From Cryomorphaceae bacterium (GTDB taxonomy: Bacteria; Bacteroidota; Bacteroidia; Flavobacteriales; Schleiferiaceae), in the NCBI GenBank assembly GCA_002685435.1, contig NYXD01000015.1, forward strand, positions 4,996 through 10,554: 5,559 nt of DNA, in the 5' to 3' direction. The position numbers and the translations under genes were made by a program. Below the pieces are notes generated by a model. It did no database searches. It saw nothing but the letters and a program-made list of their open reading frames with translations, and was not told where the DNA came from. How positions within the stretch are numbered: the first letter of the stretch is position 1; each line of letters starts with the position of its first letter. Below are positions 1 to 5,559 of the stretch, piece by piece.

Positions 1-141
1 GCTGGTTTTGGAGGATTATTCAGTGGAATCCAACTTTTCAATGTATTTGGCATGCCTTTAACGCTAGAACAAGGGGCCATTGGCTTGGTTCCACTCATAT
101 TGTCCGCTTTCCTACTCTATATGAAGACGAATAAGAAATGA
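1..141 (+). CDS. C-terminal end of an unidentified membrane protein (5' truncated by window edge)
   Basis: Frame 1 is open from the first base to a TGA at 139-141, giving 46 residues. The peptide has a glycine- and phenylalanine-rich stretch (AGFGGLFSGIQLF), then a hydrophobic helix at about residues 26-41 (IGLVPLILSAFLLYMK), and ends in the basic tail KTNKK. This is typical of the last membrane segment and cytoplasmic tail of an inner-membrane protein. The TGA overlaps the next start codon in an ATGA junction (138-141), so it is probably the preceding gene of the same operon. I do not recognise the family. The tail does not look like the usual end of an FtsX/MacB permease. A transporter is possible, but that is inference only. 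Confidence 0.7.
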   Translation, partial: AGFGGLFSGIQLFNVFGMPLTLEQGAIGLVPLILSAFLLYMKTNKK

Positions 142-554
142 AAAAGCTACTAGTCATATTATTCATTAGTCTTGTTTCAAATCCAGTGATGGCACAGAAA
201 GTCGTTCCTTGGGAGCTTCTTGCTGTCCCCTATTCGACTACGCCAGATGGTCTTTACGAGCCTCAATTCCCCTCATATTTAGATCCATACGAGCTACAAG
301 AGGTAGTTCTCCAAGGATATCTCGTACCGGTCGATGTGGAAGGAAGTCAATATGCTTTGAGTCGATATGCATTTTCGAGTTGTTTTTTCTGCGGAAACGC
401 CGCACCTAATACTGTAGTTGAATTGGTCTTTAAAGAACGACCGGATGCTTTAATTACCGACCAATTCGTAGTGGTAAGAGGTCTTTTAGTTCTGAATAAA
501 AAGGATCCTTATCGATTATTCTTTATCCTTAAAAATGTGGAATTCGCAGGATGA
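138..554 (+). CDS. Small secreted CxxC protein, DUF3299-like, tandem copy 1
   Basis: The 138-residue product has a clear Sec signal peptide: lysines at 2-3, a hydrophobic core at about 4-14, and a likely cut after VMA at residue 19. The mature protein is therefore periplasmic. It has an aromatic start (PWELL, 24-28), a 'LQGYLVPVD' strand (58-66), then 'QYALSRYAFSSCFFCG' (71-86) with Cys82 and Cys85 as a CxxC pair, followed by 'P..VVEL' (90-96) and a C-terminal beta-rich part. The order G[YF]..P.[DE], hydrophobic strand, F..C, P...V resembles DUF3299, a small secreted family found next to zinc-regulated ABC transporter genes in Vibrio; this link is inferred from layout. It overlaps the partial upstream gene and the next gene by 4 bases each. 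The next gene is a paralogue. The cysteines could bind metal, form a disulfide or carry a ligand; the function is unknown. Confidence 0.88.
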   Translation: MKKLLVILFISLVSNPVMAQKVVPWELLAVPYSTTPDGLYEPQFPSYLDPYELQEVVLQGYLVPVDVEGSQYALSRYAFSSCFFCGNAAPNTVVELVFKERPDALITDQFVVVRGLLVLNKKDPYRLFFILKNVEFAG

Positions 555-970
555 AAAGACTAGCGCTAATCCTATTCATAAACCTGTTTACAGCAGGCTA
601 CGCACAAGAGCGCCTAACTTGGAGCACGTTCGAGCGATTGAATTTTGAGGAGGTTTACGAGCCTACGACTGCAAGTTGGGTGCAAGTACCCGTCTGGACG
701 GAAGAATTAAAGCAATGGAATGGGAAAACAGTTCAGATTACAGGATATATCATCGCGTTAGATGCTGTTAACGGGCAGTATGCGCTTAGCGCCTTTCCAT
801 TCTCGAGTTGTTTCTTTTGTGGTGCAGCCGGTCCGGAAAGCGTTTTAGAATTGGACCTGAAAATGAAAGAAAAATACCTTACTGATGAAGTCATCACTTT
901 TAAAGGTGTTTTGGAACTAAATGCGGATCCTTTAAAATTTCCGCTCACTCTTAGAAATGCAATAGAATGA
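551..970 (+). CDS. Small secreted CxxC protein, DUF3299-like, tandem copy 2
   Basis: The 139-residue product is a diverged paralogue of the gene just upstream. Its signal peptide has a basic start (MKRL), a hydrophobic core at about 4-15 and a likely cut after GYA at residue 18. The mature protein has 'LTWSTF' (22-27), 'NGKTVQITGYI' (57-67) and 'LDAVNGQYALS' (70-80). 'FPFSSCFFCGAAGPESVLEL' (82-101) carries Cys87 and Cys90, and 'LTDEVITFKGVLELN' (110-124) follows. The core QYALS...FSSCFFCG is shared with copy 1, while the region between the signal peptide and the core is much less conserved. This copy keeps the 'GxAGPESV' form that I recall from other Bacteroidota members, whereas copy 1 has 'GNAAPNTV'. 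It overlaps both neighbouring genes by 4 bases (ATGA). The compartment is periplasmic. Metal binding or a thiol role is inference. Confidence 0.88.
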   Translation: MKRLALILFINLFTAGYAQERLTWSTFERLNFEEVYEPTTASWVQVPVWTEELKQWNGKTVQITGYIIALDAVNGQYALSAFPFSSCFFCGAAGPESVLELDLKMKEKYLTDEVITFKGVLELNADPLKFPLTLRNAIE

Positions 971-1968
971 TGGCTTTAAAGCGTATTTTATTAAGTTTTG
1001 CTAGTGCACTATTACTAGGTACGGCATTTTATTATTCAGGACCCAGTTCTACTGTACCAGTCTACGATTTATCCTTGCCTACAGTAAACACCTCCTTTGA
1101 TGCGATTAACGATAGTCTACTGCATTTCGATACTAATTTGAAAGTGGAACCTTGCGCTATAAGTACTGTAAACTGGTATGATAGCGTGGGGCAAACGGAA
1201 TATGTCTTGCTGTATTTACACGGTTTTAGCGCCACTCAACACGAAGGTGATTCAGTTCGATATTGGATTGCTAACAGATTACAAGCGAACGCATATTACC
1301 CTCGTATAGCTGGTCACGGATTGGAGGAGGAAGATTCGGTTCGTTATGCTACTTTCACTGCAACTGCTGCCTGGGAAAAGGCAAAGAAGGATTTTGCATT
1401 AGCAACTACACTGGGTAAGAAAGTCATCATTATGTCTTGTAGCACGGGTACTCCATTGGCCTTGAAACTGGCTGCTACATACCCGGAGAAAGTATACGCA
1501 TTAGTGAATTACAGTCCTAACATAAGGCTGAATGATCCTTTAGCTGCGTTGGTTAATGATCCATGGGGACTTGAGTTACTAAAGTGGAGCTCAAGTCAAG
1601 CTTTTCGTGACCTTTCACCCCGTGAAGATGGAATAGTTGAAGACTGTAAACACCGCTCCTATTGTTGGGAAAGCGTCATTCAGATGCAATGGCTCTTAGA
1701 GACAACGATGATAGAATCAACCTTTAAGGCTGTAAGGGCACCTTCGCTGACCATGATGTGGAATGAATCCGATGAAGTAAGAGACAGAGTAGTCAGCGTT
1801 GAGAAAGCACAATGGATGCACGAAAACTTGGGATCTTCTGTGAAGCAATGGACCAATTGTGCTTGTAAAGACCATGTTATTCAAAATTATCAGACTAGTA
1901 AAGCAGTCGAGCATGTCCTTGAAACGACTCACACCTTCTTAATGCAACTCGCTGAAGATGGTATTTGA
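967..1968 (+). CDS. Membrane-anchored or secreted alpha/beta hydrolase
   Basis: The 333-residue protein begins with a basic-hydrophobic segment (KRILLSFASALLLGTAFYY, 5-23) that is either an uncleaved anchor or a signal peptide, so the catalytic domain is probably outside the cytoplasm. Fold landmarks are a strand and oxyanion loop 'VLLYLHGF' (80-87) and a nucleophile elbow 'IIMSCSTGT' (154-162) with Ser159 as the likely nucleophile. Also present are 'WNESDEVRD' (265-273) with Asp269 as the likely acid, and 'CKDHVI' (300-305) with His303 as the likely base. The elbow reads S-x-S-x-G rather than the usual G-x-S-x-G. The family is the serine esterase/monoacylglycerol-lipase-like group; the substrate is unknown. 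ATG codons at 967 and 970 are adjacent. The first gives the ATGA coupling to the upstream gene, and the second would shorten the protein by one residue. The 3' end overlaps the next gene by 11 bases. Confidence 0.87.
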   Translation: MMALKRILLSFASALLLGTAFYYSGPSSTVPVYDLSLPTVNTSFDAINDSLLHFDTNLKVEPCAISTVNWYDSVGQTEYVLLYLHGFSATQHEGDSVRYWIANRLQANAYYPRIAGHGLEEEDSVRYATFTATAAWEKAKKDFALATTLGKKVIIMSCSTGTPLALKLAATYPEKVYALVNYSPNIRLNDPLAALVNDPWGLELLKWSSSQAFRDLSPREDGIVEDCKHRSYCWESVIQMQWLLETTMIESTFKAVRAPSLTMMWNESDEVRDRVVSVEKAQWMHENLGSSVKQWTNCACKDHVIQNYQTSKAVEHVLETTHTFLMQLAEDGI

Positions 1969-3415
1969 TTCACCTCAATGGCTATGGGCGACTGCTTTAG
2001 CACTTATCGTACCGATCATCCATTTATTAGGTCGACGAGCGATCCAGCCCGTTTCTATTCCCTCCTTAATGTGGCTGGACCAATTCAAAACTCAAGATCG
2101 CCGACGCAATAAGTTGAAAGAGTGGCTTCTAGTTTTACTTCGAATGCTTGTTATTTCCTTGTTCTTTTTTTCACTAGCTGGACCAAAAATTTCGAGTAAA
2201 TCCACAAAACTTCTCGTCGATAATACTCCAGTGTTTTGGTCTCAAAAAGAGTCCTGGTTGCCTATGGCCCTTGATCTGCTACCAAAAGAAATGTATACGC
2301 TACATGTTAGAGGCGGTATATCATTAGGAACGTTTCGTTACGATGAATTAGAAGAGGCTCTTGAAGATTGGCCGCCTTCTTCCGCGCCTTTGCAGGATTT
2401 TGAGAAGGCTACTCTCATTTCTGCAGGCTTCACCAGTCTTCCAACGGGGGCTTCTCATTATTACCTTCCCAAGCGAAAGGCACTGTTCAATAGTTCCGTA
2501 GCTCTAGTGAACGAAAATACCCGAGAACAGACCTTTACCATCATCAACGGCCCACATAATGGCGGTTGGGAGTTGCGTGATTCAAGTAAATTATTATTGC
2601 AAGAATTCGATAGCATCGTGAGTATCCCCTGGTGGTCTATTCCTTCAGATGAATTGTTTTTGAGCTATACCGGGGATTCTATCATTGAAGATAATCGGCA
2701 AAAGCTCTATCGCCCTAGTCGGTTACCAATTATCGCAGTGAATGCAAAGGGCTCATCGAATCTAAGTGCATTACCTATAGATCAAAAATTGACATACACC
2801 AATGCGACTGATTTAGCGTCATTGCCGTTAAAAGCAATACTGGTATTAAATGGCTTTTCCTTTATACCTGATGTTCTTACGAATGAAGATTACATAATTC
2901 TTCGTATCGCAGGTGCACCAACGAAAACATTAGAGGAAGAAGCATTACCCGTATTGGATGAGAACTTTTATAAAGACTATTTTATTGGGGCTTCGGAGCA
3001 AAACCGTTGGCCTAACCCTAGGCTTTGGAGCGGCGATAATATGACTCATTTACAGCCTTTTTTGCGTACTTCAGGAGGAATCGTTATTGCAGGTTGGCAG
3101 AAGATAGTTGATGGTCCAACGATTTATGAGCAGTCCTTTCCTATCGAAAATTCAGATCATCCGTATTATAGAGCCCTTTTGCAGTGGGCGTCTAGTCACC
3201 AATTGCAAAAGCATAAGGTGGAACTAATTAATTACGGCGATGATAAATATGATGCTAATGTGAGAAGATTAGAGGAAGATAAAGTCCAGTATTACAGCTG
3301 GTCTACAACGCCCACGAATACAAGAAGTTCTGTCCAATTTTGGTCGGAAAGTAAAATAGCTTTGGCACTTGCATTGTTTTGCGCACTAATTGCCCTTATT
3401 TTTGCTAAAATTTAA
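1958..3415 (+). CDS. BatA-domain (aerotolerance regulator N-terminal) membrane protein with degenerate vWA region
   Basis: The 485-residue protein opens with the BatA N-terminal signature: 'SPQWLWATALALIVPIIHLL' (5-24, first membrane helix), a basic loop with 'DRRRNKLKEWLL' (47-58), and a second helix at about 57-76 ending in 'SLAGPKIS'. A third helix at about 466-484 closes the protein, so the middle part should be a large periplasmic domain. After helix 2, 'KLLVDNTPVFW' (84-94) sits where Bacteroidota homologues carry the vWA strand with a D-x-S-x-S metal (MIDAS) site. Here it reads D-N-T-P-V, so the serines are missing. From memory, typical family members are about 600-700 residues, so this one is short. 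It starts inside the preceding hydrolase gene and ends 5 bases before the dihydroorotase gene. Bacteroidota often place such a gene directly before a dihydroorotase gene (recollection). The name 'aerotolerance' comes from Bacteroides Bat proteins and does not prove that role here. Confidence 0.87.
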   Translation: MVFDSPQWLWATALALIVPIIHLLGRRAIQPVSIPSLMWLDQFKTQDRRRNKLKEWLLVLLRMLVISLFFFSLAGPKISSKSTKLLVDNTPVFWSQKESWLPMALDLLPKEMYTLHVRGGISLGTFRYDELEEALEDWPPSSAPLQDFEKATLISAGFTSLPTGASHYYLPKRKALFNSSVALVNENTREQTFTIINGPHNGGWELRDSSKLLLQEFDSIVSIPWWSIPSDELFLSYTGDSIIEDNRQKLYRPSRLPIIAVNAKGSSNLSALPIDQKLTYTNATDLASLPLKAILVLNGFSFIPDVLTNEDYIILRIAGAPTKTLEEEALPVLDENFYKDYFIGASEQNRWPNPRLWSGDNMTHLQPFLRTSGGIVIAGWQKIVDGPTIYEQSFPIENSDHPYYRALLQWASSHQLQKHKVELINYGDDKYDANVRRLEEDKVQYYSWSTTPTNTRSSVQFWSESKIALALALFCALIALIFAKI

Positions 3416-3420
3416 TCGAG

Positions 3421-4665
3421 ATGCAACTCCTCTTTAAAAATGCCTACGTAGTTGACTTTCAAAGTCCTTACCATTTACAAACCGTAGATATTTTAGTTGA
3501 AGGGTTCCAGATTATTTCTATCGGAGATCTCTCGTCTCTTACATGTCCAAACATTGATTTAGCAGGTGCAACATTAACCACAGGTTTTGCTGAATTGCAT
3601 AGTGATCTCGGTGAGCCAGGCAACGAAGAATGTGAAACGCTAGATACCGGTGCTGCTGCTGCGGCATCAGGTGGTTTTACTGCTGTAGGAGTTGTAAGTA
3701 ACGGTACTCCAGGAATAGAAAATAAAACTGGCGTCGAATTCATCCTTAGTAAAGGTGAAAGCACATCGGTAAATTTAGTCCCAATAGGTTCTGCAAGCAG
3801 AAATAGTAGTGGTCAGGAGATGAGCGATATGTATGATATGTTTCAGCACGGTACGGTCTTGTTTGGCGACTACAAACGCGGAATTCAAAATGCGAATCTC
3901 TTAAAACTTGCCCTCCTATATACTAAACCTTTTGGTCGCATTATGGTGCATCCTGAAGATTCGAATCTTGCGGCTAATGGTCAGGTAAGTGAAGGCGTTA
4001 CGTCTACATACGTTGGACTTAAAGGCATTCCTGATTTAGCAGAATCTGTTCAGATAGATCGCGATTTGAAGCTATTAGAGTATACTCAAGGTAGTTTGCA
4101 CATCGCAAGCGTCAGTACTGCAGAAGGTATTGACGCAATTCGTCAAGCGAAATCTAAGGGCTTAAATCTCACTTGTAGTGTGAATATTCATCATTTACTT
4201 TTTGATGAAACTGCAGTATCTACATATGACACAAACTTTAAAGTGGTTCCACCTCTGCGCACGAAGAACGATCAGCAAGCACTTTGGGCAGCCATAGAAG
4301 ACGGAACGGTAGACTGTTTAGCAGTGGATCACTTACCTAAAGATATCGAACATAAAGCCTGTGAATTCGACAATGCGTCTTTTGGCATGGCGGGATTTGA
4401 AGGTTCACTAGTGCATCTTTTGGATACGAAAAAGCTGGATTGGCCCATTCTTCAGCAAGTATGTTCGGCTAATCCTAGAGCATTATTAGGATTACCGGAG
4501 CTTAAGATTGTAGAAGGCGGTATAGCAGAGTTCACCATCCTGGATAAAAACGAATCTGACCTTACTGGATTTGCATCAAAGGCCTACAATAACCCTTTTA
4601 AGGGGACAACAACAGCGCATCGTGTTGTCGGTGTTTATGTTAATGGTAAATACCTAGGAAATTAG
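3421..4665 (+). CDS. pyrC: Dihydroorotase-family amidohydrolase, probably with altered or lost metal centre
   Basis: The 414-residue length suits type I dihydroorotases, which close carbamoyl-aspartate to dihydroorotate in pyrimidine synthesis. Family landmarks run in order: 'GFAELHSDLGEPG' (55-67), 'ASGGFTAVGVVSNGTPG' (82-98), 'FGDYKRG' (148-154), 'HPEDSNLAANGQVSEG' (177-192) and 'LGLKGIP'-like 'VGLKGIP' (198-204). 'LHIASVST' (226-233), 'VVPPLR' (275-280), 'DGTVDCLAVDHLPKD' (294-308) and 'FGMAGFEG' (321-328) follow. Against the canonical H-x-H-x-R, His60 is present, but the second His is Asp62 and the Arg is Gly64. The metal His of H-V-S-T is Ser230. Asp150, His177, Asn94 and Asp303 remain. 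It may be a non-catalytic pseudo-dihydroorotase that partners aspartate carbamoyltransferase, or an enzyme with one metal or another substrate. The 5-base gap to the BatA gene suggests co-transcription. The symbol reflects family, not proven activity. Confidence 0.88.
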   Translation: MQLLFKNAYVVDFQSPYHLQTVDILVEGFQIISIGDLSSLTCPNIDLAGATLTTGFAELHSDLGEPGNEECETLDTGAAAAASGGFTAVGVVSNGTPGIENKTGVEFILSKGESTSVNLVPIGSASRNSSGQEMSDMYDMFQHGTVLFGDYKRGIQNANLLKLALLYTKPFGRIMVHPEDSNLAANGQVSEGVTSTYVGLKGIPDLAESVQIDRDLKLLEYTQGSLHIASVSTAEGIDAIRQAKSKGLNLTCSVNIHHLLFDETAVSTYDTNFKVVPPLRTKNDQQALWAAIEDGTVDCLAVDHLPKDIEHKACEFDNASFGMAGFEGSLVHLLDTKKLDWPILQQVCSANPRALLGLPELKIVEGGIAEFTILDKNESDLTGFASKAYNNPFKGTTTAHRVVGVYVNGKYLGN

Positions 4666-5444
4666 ATATTCACAGGTATTCTGAGACCGTCGTAGCTCAG
4701 GTAGATACTTTCTGGTAATTCGCGCTCAACCTCTTCATGTTTACCCATGTAGTGGCTCATATGGATGAAATAAGTATGCTTAGCATTGATTCGTTTCGCC
4801 CATGTAATGGCTTGATCAAGATTGAAATGACTGTGATGGAGCTTTCTGTGCAGGGCATCTAAAATCAAATATTTCAATCCAACTAGTTGAAGCTCCGATT
4901 CATGTGGAATATCGTTCACATCCGTTAGATAGGCCACATCCCCTATTCTGTAGCCAAGGATGGGTAAATTTCCATGGTTCAAACCAATTGGGGTAATTTT
5001 AATTCCATTAATACTAAAGGTCTTACCCGCTTCAATAGGTGTCATTACGAAACGCGGTGCGCCTGGATATGGATGCTTTTCAAAGGCATAATGGAAGGCT
5101 TTCTTTACTCTGTTTAATACGCGCTGCTGACCATAAAGGGCCAATTCTTTATTGACACGAAATATGATGGGGCGTACATCATCTAATCCTGCAATATGGT
5201 CTTGATGCTCATGTGTGAAAAGAACAGCATCTATGTGTGTTAGCTTTTCGCGCAGCATTTGAAGACGAAAATCTGGGCCAGTATCAATCTGTAGCGAAAG
5301 CTCGGGAAAGCTTATGTGAACAGAGCTTCGAGTCCTATTATCGCGAGGATCTGCGCTATCGCAAACACTGCAATAACAACCTATCACCGGAACGCCTTGT
5401 GAAGTTCCAGAACCTAAAAATATCAATTCTCCTTTTTGGCTCAT
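4662..5444 (-). CDS. Metallo-beta-lactamase-fold metal-dependent hydrolase, PhnP-like
   Basis: From the ATG at 5444-5442 the product has 260 residues. It shows 'LIFLGSGTSQGVPVIGC' (7-23), then 'CYCSVC' (Cys23, Cys25, Cys28), which in PhnP belongs to a structural zinc site. The catalytic motif T-H-E-H-Q-D-H lies at 77-83. 'LNHG' (155-158) supplies a further His, 'LTDVND' (173-178) the bridging Asp, and 'FIHMSH' (226-231) the last His region. All metal ligands appear intact, so this should be an active cytoplasmic phosphodiesterase-type hydrolase; the natural substrate is unknown. No phosphonate (phn) genes are nearby, so a C-P lyase role is not supported. The frame also has a GTG at 5465-5463 that would add seven residues. 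I prefer the ATG because family members start just before the first beta strand. The stop codon overlaps that of the convergent dihydroorotase gene. Confidence 0.92.
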   Translation of the reverse strand: MSQKGELIFLGSGTSQGVPVIGCYCSVCDSADPRDNRTRSSVHISFPELSLQIDTGPDFRLQMLREKLTHIDAVLFTHEHQDHIAGLDDVRPIIFRVNKELALYGQQRVLNRVKKAFHYAFEKHPYPGAPRFVMTPIEAGKTFSINGIKITPIGLNHGNLPILGYRIGDVAYLTDVNDIPHESELQLVGLKYLILDALHRKLHHSHFNLDQAITWAKRINAKHTYFIHMSHYMGKHEEVERELPESIYLSYDGLRIPVNI

Positions 5445-5469
5445 TCTTTGTAGGTTATTTAGCACCTTT

Positions 5470-5559
5470 TCATTCCGAAGGATGAAGACTAAATGTTACT
5501 TTTGTTTTAGTGATTAACCTATCAGCTATTCGCATGAATGACCGCGTCATCTTAACCAC
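5470..5559 (-). CDS. Possible C-terminal end of an upstream minus-strand gene (tentative)
   Basis: On the minus strand one frame is open from the window edge to a TGA at 5472-5470, giving 29 residues and a stop. The ending reads '...IADRLITKTKVTFSLHPSE'. The stop lies 25 bases before the ATG of the PhnP-like gene, an operon-like spacing. The peptide is basic and matches nothing I recognise. An open stretch this short occurs often by chance, and the part around 5484-5530 is AT-rich, as expected for an intergenic promoter region. A competing reading is a divergent gene starting at the plus-strand ATG at 5534. Neither can be settled within this window. Confidence 0.22.
   Translation of the reverse strand: MVKMTRSFMRIADRLITKTKVTFSLHPSE

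Noticed and set aside
209..409. Plus-strand 66-residue frame inside CxxC copy 1
   Set aside because: It lies wholly within a better-supported gene with a signal peptide and conserved motif; the peptide is Arg/Ser/Cys-rich without a recognisable domain.
733..948. Minus-strand frame opposite CxxC copy 2
   Set aside because: Antisense shadow of a well-supported gene; no domain, signal or start context.
1717..1932. Minus-strand frame opposite the alpha/beta hydrolase C-terminus
   Set aside because: Antisense to the catalytic Asp and His region of the real gene; low-quality peptide.
3385..3420. Possible promoter (TAAAATTTAA) before the dihydroorotase gene
   Set aside because: It does not fit TAnnTTTG well, has no properly spaced TTG partner, and lies within the coding end of the BatA-like gene.
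3651..3666. GCT/GCG alanine codon run as a possible microsatellite
   Set aside because: It encodes the normal Ala-rich helix of dihydroorotases (A78-A82); too short to be a repeat feature.
3468..3764. Minus-strand 98-residue frame opposite the dihydroorotase N-terminus
   Set aside because: The Ala/Pro/Ser-rich peptide arises from the alanine-rich GAAAAASGG coding stretch on the other strand; not a gene.
5237..5485. Plus-strand 82-residue frame opposite the start of the PhnP-like gene
   Set aside because: It is antisense to the Cys-rich zinc region of a strongly supported enzyme, and its peptide has no recognisable features.
5482..5517. Micro-ORF MKTKCYFCFSD on the plus strand with a CxxC
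   Set aside because: Eleven codons in an AT-rich intergenic stretch, with no ribosome-binding signal; the resemblance to the CxxC proteins upstream is superficial.

Overview
The window looks like part of a Bacteroidota chromosome, most likely from the order Flavobacteriales. The reasons are a moderately AT-rich composition, weak or absent Shine-Dalgarno sequences, a BatA-type (aerotolerance regulator N-terminal) membrane protein directly upstream of a dihydroorotase-family gene, and a dihydroorotase with the 'LGEPG' signature that I recall from Flavobacteriia. The genus cannot be decided from this sequence.

Positions 1-4665 form one tightly packed plus-strand gene run. It opens with the C-terminal end of an unidentified membrane protein (1-141). 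Two tandem, diverged paralogues of a small secreted protein with a strictly shared FSSCFFCG motif follow (138-554 and 551-970). Then come a membrane-anchored alpha/beta hydrolase (967-1968), a short BatA-like membrane protein with a degenerate von Willebrand A region (1958-3415), and a dihydroorotase homologue missing several canonical metal and substrate ligands (3421-4665). Four of the five junctions overlap (4, 4, 4 and 11 bases) and the fifth has a 5-base gap, so the genes are probably co-transcribed and translationally coupled. No internal promoter or terminator was found. The operon's own promoter must lie upstream of the window.

Positions 4662-5444 hold a PhnP-like metallo-beta-lactamase-fold hydrolase on the minus strand. 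Its stop codon overlaps that of the dihydroorotase gene by 3 bases (tail to tail), so no conventional intergenic terminator fits between the two transcripts. The last 115 bases (5445-5559) hold no certain gene. One minus-strand frame is open from the window edge to a TGA at 5470-5472 and could be the end of another gene in the same direction.

Most of the content is recognisable core or lineage-typical Bacteroidota material rather than a mobile or defence island. There is no CRISPR, transposase, tRNA or rRNA. The most interesting parts are the tandem CxxC secreted proteins, which resemble the DUF3299 layout, and the pair formed by a ligand-depleted dihydroorotase and a ligand-depleted vWA/BatA protein. 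Both members of that pair look as if they kept the fold and lost the canonical active or metal site.
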